The notes below the pieces were generated by a model, which made no database searches, was not told the origin of the DNA, and saw only the letters and a list, made by a program, of their open reading frames with translations. The translations under genes were made by a program, and so were the position numbers. DNA of 64,000 bases from Terebella lapidaria (taxonomy: Eukaryota; Annelida; Polychaeta; Terebellida; Terebellidae): NCBI GenBank assembly GCA_949152475.1, contig OX424560.1, positions 22,321,106-22,385,105 on the forward strand, in the 5' to 3' direction. This document shows, one piece after another, positions 46,700-58,400 of this stretch (its first letter is position 1; each line of letters begins with the position of its first letter).

Positions 46700-49330
46700 A
46701 CACCTGAAACATGTCGCTGTGTCGTGTTCATGTACACTCGTTCTGAAATACAGTAGGAATATTACAGTGAGTGATCTTAAAACGTGCGTGCAGGAAGTGA
46801 AGGGGACAATGAAAGTGTTTTATGAGGTAGTACCATCAAGGATCTTTGGTACCATCATCCGAAACAATACGAAGTGCAATGAGACACTGAGACACTGGGG
46901 AACATTGGTAATCTTGCAACTTGTATAATTTTCCATGTATCTATATCTAAGGGTGCCCTATTGATTAGTGGTCCTCTCAGTAGTAACGGAAAAAAGTAGC
47001 ATAATAAAAAATGTGATTCGCAAATATTGAGTTTATCTTTCATAATTCCATATAGCTCGGAATATCATAGATCACTACAAAAAACTTCAATTATTCGAGC
47101 TAGCAATATCATATTCTTACTATTGTTCATTTCCTCGAAGTTCAGGGAAATTGTGCTAGTGTGACTGAAATGTGATTGGAAACACAGGTGAGTTATCAAG
47201 TTTTGTTCGGGGTTACTGGGTCACACCCTTAGAAGCATGCGTGACTTTGGGGGATAATGTGGTGCACGAGAGATTAATTTGAGATGTTTTTTGAGACGGT
47301 AATTTGAATGAACATTATTCTTGCATGGGAACGAGGCATTGTTAAAATTGTAATCAGCGATTTTTTCAGTAATCATTAGGATATTCATGGTGAAGTATGG
47401 TTCCTTGATGTTAATTTTGAACTTATGCAGTATACTCATACTGTGAATTACCCACGTGTAAAAAATCTAGACACACTTTTTTGACGAGAAATTTATCATT
47501 TTCTGCACAAAAAGACATGACTGGGTATGTGGAGAGATTTTTACATCTCCATTGTTGGACATCAGGAAAAAGAATATCATCATACGATCTCAAAGTCAAT
47601 TTTATTATTCCTTTACCACAGAGATCTACGCCTCTCCGATTCCCATTATTATCCCTTCACAGACCTACCATCCATGACATCGAAACACCCATATCAAAAA
47701 GCCCAAATCAGTGAGTGTACCAGTTCTGTGTTCTACAGATTCAAATACATGTACATTGTTGTTATTCATCTAAATGGTTTTATTAATGCCATAGTTATTG
47801 GTGGTGTTGTGTTCATTTATTCCCTTTTAAAATGCTGGTAATCACATGGAACATTACAACAGTTATTGTCACACTGGTTTTCGTAAAGAAAATGTCTGAG
47901 GGGTATTGAGGAAGAACTTTGATCTCGACCCAACCTTTTCTCTGAGTCGGCATTTTTTTTTTTCAATCTCAATGCATTCTATAGAAGCTTTATTTTAGTT
48001 CGCCTCCACAAAAACTCGAGCAGAGCCGATGTATGCATGTTATAATGTATGGATTCCTACTATATTCCAACTACTGCAGACACGAATCTATTCCACAAAA
48101 TGATCAATTATCAAGTGAAATTGATTTATTGGACATTACATTGTAAGAATATCTTATCGATAGAATGAGAACACAATGTCGTATGAAGACAAAACATGTC
48201 GTATTGATGTCATTCCAGGTTATATATATATGTAACTGCTTGCTGTGAACAAACAATCAATTGCATTACCCGAATCAGTAAAATACGCAGCCAACTCGGA
48301 AAATGAAAACAAAATTGTATTAATGATTAAGGTCTCTGTGAAATTAATGTTTCAGTGAAATGCAAAGACGAAAAGTGTTTACCTGTACATCAAGTTGACA
48401 CTGATCGTATTATCTCTTCTACGCTAGGACACTGATTGATTGACGTCTTGCCACTAAGCCGCGGAGAAATCTCCATCCCTTCCCAGACACTCGGTCTAGT
48501 ATTCAGTTCAAATTCACAGGGCAATTGCCTCACAGGAAGTTATCCAGTGCGCGGCCATGAAAGGAAGTGAAGAGGACAACGCGAGTGCTTCACAGGATAT
48601 GTTTATGGCATATCAGCTGATATCTGGTTCGTTCAAGAGATTGAAACACATCAGTAATAGTGCAGATTGTGTATTTTATCTTTTATGTACTTTATATCAT
48701 TACACTACGCCACTACATATTACAAGTCATAGACTAGCACCAGAGGTTTTTTTTAACATTTGTATATGCTTATAGCTGTCCTGCAACAAATGAATCTGAA
48801 ACTAGCTGAAATGAAACCAACTGAATCCCCTAATATTCTGAAAATATGGAGGTCCACCACCACTGAATATTGCCGAACCAGGAAACCATTATTACACATG
48901 ATGCTGCGCGTACTTTTCACCATATTTTTGATATAATTTCTACGCTCATATTTTCACCACACTGTAGATCATCATCAGAGCATCACTAAGCTCCTCGAAG
49001 GAATTAGTTCCAATAAATATTCGTGTACATGCATGACTGAGCCCTCTATCCTTTAGACGCGTGGTCGGGTGCTTGGTCTTTGGAAACGTGAGTGCACATT
49101 GCATGTGGCTCTTGGAAATTGTTTGACTGTGATCAGGGCATATCCATTGACTGAAGTTATGTTAATTTCAGTACGATAGGCTAAATTGTTTTGTCTTCCT
49201 TCAATAGACAATTCCACAGGAAAATGTCACTGAGTAAATTATCTTTGAATGAATGTTATAGATTATGTGAATTGTCCGTAAGATTAATATATTCGAACAA
49301 AAATTCCTGGAGGTGAATCACTGAACCCTC
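46700..49330. repeat. Fragments of further array copies (copy D) in AT-rich DNA
   Basis: Bases 46774-46860 (AAAACGTGCGTGCAGGAAGT) match 40150-40210, and 48390-48620 (GGACACTGATTGATTGACGT, CCAGTGCGCGGCCATGAAA) match 40000-40170. So the right-hand end of the unit occurs at least twice more here. The remainder is AT-rich with no supported gene. Confidence 0.5.
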
Positions 49331-49552
49331 TATCTACTCGGAGCGATTTTGGGTGCACATTAATTGAACACCTGAGTGCAAGCTGAATAGCCCTTGACTA
49401 TGGATCAGTCATTGCGAGGGTATGTCCACCAACGGACATTCAGTTCATTTCAGTACGATACTAAACAAGGACACAGTATATCGGTATATTTACCCTCGCC
49501 CCGATAGGGGCAGAGGGTATTGCAATTGGGTCTGTCCGTTTGTATGTTTGTT

Positions 49553-52500
49553 ACTTGGCGAAATCTTCGATTTTGCCAAGTATGTTGGTTGGTTTGGATG
49601 TATGTATGTTTGTTAGTTTGTTTGTATACACGTTCGCCCTCTAGAGGGCACAATTTTTGTTCGATTTTTGTGAAATTTTCACCAGACATGCACATCCAAA
49701 TTGTTAGATCCCCCATTGTTTTTCAAGGTCGTAGGTCAAAGGTCAAGGTCACAGGAACGTTTTGAAAATCGTTTGCCATTTAAGCCAATGATAAACTTAA
49801 AACGTCCATATCTCAAAAACTATTGCAGATAGAGCAAAAATAACGTTATTTTCGGATCAGTCACATAGGTTTAATATATGAAAAGCATAGATTATGCAAA
49901 TTAGCATGTATATCACTATGATGACGTCATCTCACACCAAACCGGAAGTAGAATTATTTTTCAAGCAAATGAACTCTGGATGCCCAAGGGTCAGTTATTA
50001 GGCCATTTTTGTGTGTTTCAAGGCCAAAAATTGATACTTTCCTCTATTATCACCCACTTTCCATAAAAACCTCCATATCTGTTTCCCAGCTCAGTGATGT
50101 CCACATGATCTGATAAAGCCTAAAAGTCACGCCTCAATGCAATCTGTATGAAGCTAGGGGCTCCTAAATATTGGCATATTTGGGGGTGACGAACCGGCGT
50201 TGGCTAGGCAGCACTGTTGCGTGTCTTAAGCAGTGATGAACTCATGACCAAAGATCCTGTACATACACCTGATATTGTCTGCTTCTTATTTTACATGCAG
50301 GAATCTTTGTTCACACCATACCGGCCACAATTTTGTGTCATCCTAACCAAACGTATCACACGTAGGAACTACCTGCTACCTCAGATCATCCCAAATTGTC
50401 ATGGTCGAGATTCGAATGATGGTGTCACAAAAAAGATGGCAAAATTCCTATCATTGGTGTCTTTTTTTTTAATTTTCAGAAATTCACACGGCAGTCAAAT
50501 TCTGACCGATTTTTACAGGGTTCGGCATGCTTGTATCGATTGATATCCTATATGAAAGAATAAAGTTTTGACTGGATTGGTTGAACGCCAAAGACTTCAT
50601 GATCTAAAACGTGGATTTTACAAATAGGTTTATATAATGTAAAGTACAGCTGTATTTGCCTTAGAGAGAAGCAGATTTCACTGTTGTGAGGCTTGATGAA
50701 TTCTGGTTCAATTTGTCACTGTCTGATATACCATGATAATTTTATTTGCTATAACGTCATGAACGCAGAGGCAGGTGGGCCAATTATCTAACTGTTCAGC
50801 AAACATTCACTGTGCACGCAATTTCAGAACTATGTGCATGTTATTTTGAGGACATATGTTGAATATTGATATCAAGCCATACACCGAGTTCTGAGATGCT
50901 ATTTGGAAGGTAGATTCAATTTTCGAAGTACAGTTCTATTGCGGGAAGTATTTGGTAGTCCTAGAGTGGAACTGATCACACCATTGGAAAGCTTGTTCAA
51001 TTCTGCTCAAGGTAGGTCATGTGCAATTTTGCTCTTCCACAATATATTTTCCACTATGACGTAATAAACGAAGTCTCGTCATGTCAATTTTTCGATTTTT
51101 CAACGAAAATTTAAAAATCCACTGTACACTCAATTTTGAAGCTATTCAACTGTAATTTTAAATACCTGTATGAAATATTATTACCCAAGGATTCCCCTTT
51201 GTTTATACAGTAAGCAACTATCGATATACCGGATGTTGTCCATTCTGAAAACCGGCCATATTCCTGTGACCCAACCGGCCATACTTATTCTCCAAACCGG
51301 CGTTACCCCAATAATTCAAAACTGCGGCATGTCAATTGCAATCAGCCGCACTTCATCGGATCACAGACCGATGTCAGAGGCTGCGCTTTAGTCACACGTC
51401 TTTGAAAACACAACTGCATCGGGAACATGGCGCTCACAAATTGTAATTACCAACAACTAAACTTCGTTAGTTAGGGGTCGTTTGAAGAATTCATGATTTA
51501 CCTGACTTTCTCGAGTAAATCACTGCGAGCTCATCACTGGGGTGACACGCATTGTTCAAAGTGATAATTAATCAGTGCATGCTATAAACGCAGACAACAA
51601 TTCTATGACACCATGCAATCTTGTCCTACTATGTATTTTCTGCAGTTGGCTTTAAGATGTGCTAATTGCACAACATCATAATGATGTCAATAGAAAACCT
51701 ACAATTCATAATCCATTAACTAAAATTGTTTACTTGAATGTTCTGCAATAAATCTATACAGATCCGACCTATTACCAATAACATAATATTAGCTACACCG
51801 ATGTCCATGAAGTTTGTATCTACATGTACTTAAAATAGCTGGCCGGTATTTAGTTACGTTATGTTGTGTAACAGTGAAAAACGAAGTCGGCCGGTATCTG
51901 CATATCGGGTGAGAAGATCGATGTTCTCTCTCTCTCCAGACTCTCGATAAACCGGCGCTCTGTCCATACCGGATTTTTCCCCTGGTCCCATGGAGATCCG
52001 GTTTATACAGAGTACACTGTACTGCTATATCTCGGTTTTTAATCATTGTAGATTGAATTACAGCATTGCAAAAAAGTCAGGTTATGTGTGAATCTTGTCT
52101 ACGTGGACACAATTATTATGCTATATCATACATGTATAAGTAGATACCTTCATACCAGTTATTCAACTTTTCACCGAAATTTCAAACATCCACTTTGCAC
52201 TCACTTTTGAAGGTATTGTATTGTTCTTTTGAAATATATGGGATATCGACTAGCTTTGAAACTGCTCAACATATGATACCACATCATTTATCATCATATG
52301 ATAGCTTTTTGTTGCTTCCTCGTCTACGTGTATCCTATTCTTGTAACCTGTAAACCAGTTACATTGTTGTAATCCAGTTACATCATTGTCATTGTGTATA
52401 CAATTTTGTTAACCTCTCTAACTGACATGCTGTGAATATTGACGAGTTATTGGCACAGTTGAATCAAACAATTGAAACCAACGTTACAGGTAATAACCGC

Positions 52501-52716
52501 AAAATCCTATTAATTTTAACGTGTCAGATTTTTTTGGAGTGTCAATACCATCTATTGACATCTACGTGATTCAGCTACATTTATTGACATCGAAAATGCA
52601 TGTAGTAAGTGCAAATGTCCCACCATTACAGTTTTTGTTTATAACACAAACTGCTCGTCAATGACATTTCAGAATTAAAAATTCAAATAGTTTTTTACAG
52701 TCAGATTTCGCCAAGT
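49553..52716. mobile_element. Inner element bounded by ACTTGGCGAAATCT inverted ends
   Basis: ACTTGGCGAAATCT at 49553-49566 is the exact reverse complement of 52703-52716. The left end folds on itself (ACTTGGCGAAATC, loop TTC, then GATTTTGCCAAGT). Just outside the right end is another hairpin (TCACTGC, GGA, GCAGTGA). A related TTTCGCCAAG followed by a hairpin recurs at about 52977-53000. The interior is AT-rich, non-coding apart from the pogo-like element. Confidence 0.45.
51208..52019. mobile_element. Pogo/Tigger-like non-autonomous element, 812 bp
   Basis: The left end CAGTAAGCAACTATCGATAT is followed by ACCGGAT; the right end in complement reads CAGTGTACTCTGTATAAACC then GGAT. Flanked by TA on both sides (51206-51207, 52020-52021). 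CAGT starts, a TA target and ATA(A/T)ACCGG subterminal motifs fit pogo/Tigger MITEs. Several ACCGGC(C/G) repeats lie in both ends. The interior carries no transposase. Confidence 0.55.
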
Positions 52717-53006
52717 GTCACTGCGGAGCAGTGATAAAAAAACAACCACTATATATTGCAATTAATCAAAGTATCGCTCAAGACGTCAGATCTAAAGTCT
52801 GTCCAGCTCAATTTTCAAGCAATTGCTCAACATCACCTCAAAACAATTGTGCACAGCGCTCATGTAAGCTCATTGTAATGCTATTATCTAGTTTTATGTA
52901 TGACAAAAATCATCAAATCTGTCAAAGTTCTAAAACCTAAAACGCAAAAAATCTAAAACGCGAAAAAGACGCTGCATTTCGCCAAGGCTGCTTGCAGCGT
53001 TTTCTC

Positions 53007-54560
53007 GTTTGTTTGTTTGTTTGTATGTTTGTCTGTCCGCGCGCATATCTCAAAGGAGAATGGTCCGATCAACATGAAACTTATAGGGATGAAGCGGTAT
53101 CTCAGTGGCTCGGTCCTCCTCGAATCTGGTCAAAATCGGACAAAAACTGTTGCCATGGCAACGGAAAATGTAAAAATCAATAATTGACCATAACTCCATT
53201 TATATTCAAGATAAATTTTTCTAACTAATTTTGTATTTTTCTATGGCCAATTCCTGATCATCTGATATATGGACCGTGGTCGTACGACGAAAACTCTCCA
53301 TTATCGCCCGATGTCGAAAAATTGGGGGTCACGGTTTCGATTTTTTTTTGGCCAGCGACGTTTCAGTGCAAATGTCTGCGCTCATAACTCAAAGGCAAAC
53401 GGCCCGATCGATTTGAAATTTATTTGAAATTTATAGCTGGCTCAGTCCCTTCAAATTTTTGCCAAAATCGGATGAAAACGGTTGCCATGGCAACGGAAAA
53501 AAAGAAAATCACATAATTGGCTCTAACTCCGGTTCTACCTGATATTAATTTTTCCAACTATTTTTGTATTGTTCTTTGGCCAATTCCCGATCGTTTGGTG
53601 TACGACCATCGGCCGTACACCGTACGATCCGGAATTGGGCAAAGAAAAATACAAAAATAGCTGGACAAATTAATATCAAGTAGAACCGGAGTTATAGCCA
53701 TTTATGTGATTTTCACTTTTTCCGTTGCCATGGCAACCATTTTTATCCGTTTCCGACCAAATTTGAAGAAGACCGAGCCAATACCATAGCGCTTCAGTGC
53801 TATAAATTTTAGAACGATAGATCCATTTGTTTTTGAGTTATAAGCGCAGACATTTGCCCTGAAAAGTCGCTGGCCAAAAATAACCGAAATCGTGACCCCC
53901 AATTTTTCGGCATCGGGCGATAATAGAGAGTTTTCGTCGTACGACCATCGGTCGTACACCAAACGATCGAGAATTGGCAAAAAAAAAATACAAAAATAGT
54001 TGGAAAAATTAATATCAAGTAGAACCGGAGTTAGAGCCAATGATGTGATTTTCTCTTTTTCGTTTCCATGGCAACCGTTTCCATCCGATTTTGATAAAAT
54101 TTTAAAAGGACCGAGCCACCACTATAGCACTCTCGCCCTATAAACTTCAGATTGATCGAACCGTTTGCCTTTGAGTTATGAGCGCGGACATTTGCACTGA
54201 AACGTCGCTGGCCAAAAAAAGTTCGAAACCGTGACCCCCAATTTTTCGACATCGGGCGATAATGGAGAGTTTTGGTCGTACGACCACGGGCCATATATCT
54301 GGTGATCAGGAATTGGCCATAGAAAAATACAAAATTAGTTAGAAGAAATTATCTTGATTAGAACCGAAGTTATGGTCAATTATTGATTTTTACATTTTCC
54401 GTTGCCATGGCAACAGTTTTTGTCCGATTTTGACGAGATTCGAGGAGGACCGCGCCATTGAGATTCCGCTTCATCCCTATCCCTATCGAACCATTCTCCT
54501 TTGAGATATGCGCGCGGACAGACAAACGAACAAACAAACATACAAACGGACAGACCCAAT
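53007..54560. repeat. Head-to-head fold-back of about 340-bp subunits
   Basis: The left arm (53007-53620) has two forward subunits; the right arm (about 53630-54560) has three in reverse. Each subunit has, in order, ATAACTCAAAGG...CGATC, GTTGCCATGGCAACGG, CATAACTCC, TTTTTGTATTTTTC, GGTCGTACGAC, ATTATCGCCCGATG and TTGGGGGTCACG. The symmetry centre is near 53600-53630 (GTGTACGACCATCGGCCGTACACC region). If transcribed, the arms could form a hairpin of 600 bases or more. The open frames found here (for example 53702-54040 minus) come from this repeat, not from genes. Confidence 0.9.
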
Positions 54561-54599
54561 TGCAATATCCTCGCCCCCTACGGGGCGAGGGTAATAACA

Positions 54600-55401
54600 T
54601 ATTTGAAAAGTACTCTCAAAGACCTTTCAAACAAGCTGCTATATGATACGTTCGAAAAAGTTCAAGGTCAATGTCATTTTCAGGTCAACTTCGACCTTGG
54701 GCGCTTGGAAAGGCAATATGTCATAGGCCTTAGGTCTGAATACAAAAGTTGCTGGGCTACTTGCAGAGTTGCTGGAGACAACTATTTTTTATGAAAGATT
54801 GCCCTTGAACGTTTGGATCAAGATCAAAAGTTACTCCGAGATCACGTAGGTATCACGTAGGGAAGACCCTGACATTATCTACAATATCAACTTTTTTTTA
54901 AGTCTCTATGGTGATTAGAATGGAAGTTATGGCCGCAAATGTGTTTTTGACGTTTTACGTGACCTTGACCTTGTTATTTGACCTTGAGCCTAACAAAGGG
55001 TTTGTGCTCTTCCTTTGTAAGCCATAAACCTTTCCACCAAAAATTGCATAAATTTCCAATGAAAACTGGGGCCTAGAAAACATACGGAATCGATCAACAT
55101 ACTTGACGAAATCTTTGATTTCCTCACGTAAAAAGCAAACTGGAATATTTCACTAAGAAGCAACCATCACAGCAACACGCACGTGTTTATTACAAGTCAG
55201 TGGGTAGATTCATGTGGTAGCTCCATGTGATTCTTGATCGATGGTTGCATGGGTTTTCAGCATACTGTTATAAATCAATGTTGTGGTTGGAGATTTATAT
55301 GTACACATTTACTATGGGAATGTGTGTCTTCGGAATGCATTTTCCTTTTATATTTTACCTAATTACTACCTTATCACCATCAACGCTGATTTAGATATGT
55401 G
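54600..55401. other. Right flank of the composite element within unit 1
   Basis: No gene. It contains TTGACCTT/AAGGTCA-type short repeats (54660-54700, 54960-54990), which resemble nuclear-receptor half sites but are common in such repeats, and AT-rich DNA to the unit end. Confidence 0.45.
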
Positions 55402-58400
55402 TCTACTCGGAGCGATTTTGGGTGCACATTAATTGAACACCTGAGTGCAAGCTGAATAGCCCTTGACTATGGATCAGTCATTGCGAGGGTATGTCCACCA
55501 ACGGACATTCAGTTCATTTCAGTACGATACTAAACAAGGACACAGTATATCGGTATATTTACCCTCGCCCCGATAGGGGCAGAGGGTATTGCAATTGGGT
55601 CTGTCCGTTTGTATGTTTGTTACTTGGCGAAATCTTCGATTTTGCCAAGTATGTTGGTTGGTTTGGATGTATGTATGTTTGTTAGTTTGTTTGTATACAC
55701 GTTCGCCCTCTAGAGGGCACAATTTTTGTTCGATTTTTGTGAAATTTTCACCAGACATGCACATCCAAATTGTTAGATCCCCCATTGTTTTTCAAGGTCG
55801 TAGGTCAAAGGTCAAGGTCACAGGAACGTTTTGAAAATCGTTTGCCATTTAAGCCAATGATAAACTTAAAACGTCCATATCTCAAAAACTATTGCAGATA
55901 GAGCAAAAATAACGTTATTTTCGGATCAGTCACATAGGTTTAATATATGAAAAGCATAGATTATGCAAATTAGCATGTATATCACTATGATGACGTCATC
56001 TCACACCAAACCGGAAGTAGAATTATTTTTCAAGCAAATGAACTCTGGATGCCCAAGGGTCAGTTATTAGGCCATTTTTGTGTGTTTCAAGGCCAAAAAT
56101 TGATACTTTCCTCTATTATCACCCACTTTCCATAAAAACCTCCATATCTGTTTCCCAGCTCAGTGATGTCCACATGATCTGATAAAGCCTAAAAGTCACG
56201 CCTCAATGCAATCTGTATGAAGCTAGGGGCTCCTAAATATTGGCATATTTGGGGGTGACGAACCGGCGTTGGCTAGGCAGCACTGTTGCGTGTCTTAAGC
56301 AGTGATGAACTCATGACCAAAGATCCTGTACATACACCTGATATTGTCTGCTTCTTATTTTACATGCAGGAATCTTTGTTCACACCATACCGGCCACAAT
56401 TTTGTGTCATCCTAACCAAACGTATCACACGTAGGAACTACCTGCTACCTCAGATCATCCCAAATTGTCATGGTCGAGATTCGAATGATGGTGTCACAAA
56501 AAAGATGGCAAAATTCCTATCATTGGTGTCTTTTTTTTTAATTTTCAGAAATTCACACGGCAGTCAAATTCTGACCGATTTTTACAGGGTTCGGCATGCT
56601 TGTATCGATTGATATCCTATATGAAAGAATAAAGTTTTGACTGGATTGGTTGAACGCCAAAGACTTCATGATCTAAAACGTGGATTTTACAAATAGGTTT
56701 ATATAATGTAAAGTACAGCTGTATTTGCCTTAGAGAGAAGCAGATTTCACTGTTGTGAGGCTTGATGAATTCTGGTTCAATTTGTCACTGTCTGATATAC
56801 CATGATAATTTTATTTGCTATAACGTCATGAACGCAGAGGCAGGTGGGCCAATTATCTAACTGTTCAGCAAACATTCACTGTGCACGCAATTTCAGAACT
56901 ATGTGCATGTTATTTTGAGGACATATGTTGAATATTGATATCAAGCCATACACCGAGTTCTGAGATGCTATTTGGAAGGTAGATTCAATTTTCGAAGTAC
57001 AGTTCTATTGCGGGAAGTATTTGGTAGTCCTAGAGTGGAACTGATCACACCATTGGAAAGCTTGTTCAATTCTGCTCAAGGTAGGTCATGTGCAATTTTG
57101 CTCTTCCACAATATATTTTCCACTATGACGTAATAAACGAAGTCTCGTCATGTCAATTTTTCGATTTTTCAACGAAAATTTAAAAATCCACTGTACACTC
57201 AATTTTGAAGCTATTCAACTGTAATTTTAAATACCTGTATGAAATATTATTACCCAAGGATTCCCCTTTGTTTATACAGTAAGCAACTATCGATATACCG
57301 GATGTTGTCCATTCTGAAAACCGGCCATATTCCTGTGACCCAACCGGCCATACTTATTCTCCAAACCGGCGTTACCCCAATAATTCAAAACTGCGGCATG
57401 TCAATTGCAATCAGCCGCACTTCATCGGATCACAGACCGATGTCAGAGGCTGCGCTTTAGTCACACGTCTTTGAAAACACAACTGCATCGGGAACATGGC
57501 GCTCACAAATTGTAATTACCAACAACTAAACTTCGTTAGTTAGGGGTCGTTTGAAGAATTCATGATTTACCTGACTTTCTCGAGTAAATCACTGCGAGCT
57601 CATCACTGGGGTGACACGCATTGTTCAAAGTGATAATTAATCAGTGCATGCTATAAACGCAGACAACAATTCTATGACACCATGCAATCTTGTCCTACTA
57701 TGTATTTTCTGCAGTTGGCTTTAAGATGTGCTAATTGCACAACATCATAATGATGTCAATAGAAAACCTACAATTCATAATCCATTAACTAAAATTGTTT
57801 ACTTGAATGTTCTGCAATAAATCTATACAGATCCGACCTATTACCAATAACATAATATTAGCTACACCGATGTCCATGAAGTTTGTATCTACATGTACTT
57901 AAAATAGCTGGCCGGTATTTAGTTACGTTATGTTGTGTAACAGTGAAAAACGAAGTCGGCCGGTATCTGCATATCGGGTGAGAAGATCGATGTTCTCTCT
58001 CTCTCCAGACTCTCGATAAACCGGCGCTCTGTCCATACCGGATTTTTCCCCTGGTCCCATGGAGATCCGGTTTATACAGAGTACACTGTACTGCTATATC
58101 TCGGTTTTTAATCATTGTAGATTGAATTACAGCATTGCAAAAAAGTCAGGTTATGTGTGAATCTTGTCTACGTGGACACAATTATTATGCTATATCATAC
58201 ATGTATAAGTAGATACCTTCATACCAGTTATTCAACTTTTCACCGAAATTTCAAACATCCACTTTGCACTCACTTTTGAAGGTATTGTATTGTTCTTTTG
58301 AAATATATGGGATATCGACTAGCTTTGAAACTGCTCAACATATGATACCACATCATTTATCATCATATGATAGCTTTTTGTTGCTTCCTCGTCTACGTGT

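Larger units (their letters stand above)
49490..54594. mobile_element. Composite 5.1-kb element with 62-bp inverted ends and terminal hairpins
   Basis: The left end TTACCCTCGCCCCGATAGGG continues into GGTATTGCAATTGGGTCTGT and CCGTTTGTATGTTTGTT; the right end is its reverse complement with a few differences. Each tip is itself a hairpin: CCCTCGCCCC pairs with GGGGCGAGGG at 54569-54592 (10-bp stem, CTAC loop). The interior holds two nested inverted-repeat elements and a long fold-back, but no transposase. No reliable target duplication. Superfamily undecided; fold-back or Helentron-like ends are possible. Confidence 0.7.
49333..55401. repeat. 6,069-bp direct tandem duplication, unit 1
   Basis: Starts TCTACTCGGAGCGATTTTGG and ends TTTAGATATGTG, where unit 2 begins without a gap. 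All small open frames in it recur at +6,069 with identical translation. The only base difference I noticed is C at 55022 against T at 61091. Bases left of the unit (ACCCTCTA) and right of unit 2 (TCTGCATTTTGG) are unrelated except for a shared TCT, a 3-bp microhomology at the breakpoint. Either a very recent duplication or an assembly artefact. Confidence 0.97.

Noticed and set aside
47481-47841. Two overlapping plus-strand frames (77 and 104 codons)
   Set aside because: No recognisable motif, both frames open at once, no splice context; treated as chance.
49422-49716. Open frames with CMYVCLLVCLY-type peptides
   Set aside because: They encode the TGTTTGTATGTTTG-rich transposon end; low complexity and present on both strands.
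53702-54040. 112-codon minus-strand open frame as a gene
   Set aside because: It lies across the 340-bp fold-back subunits; related frames in the other subunits arise from the same repeat, with no conserved start or domain.
54660-54990. Nuclear-receptor half sites (AAGGTCA)
   Set aside because: Repeated TTGACCTT/AAGGTCA motifs occur in repetitive DNA copied with the 6-kb unit; no evidence of regulatory use.
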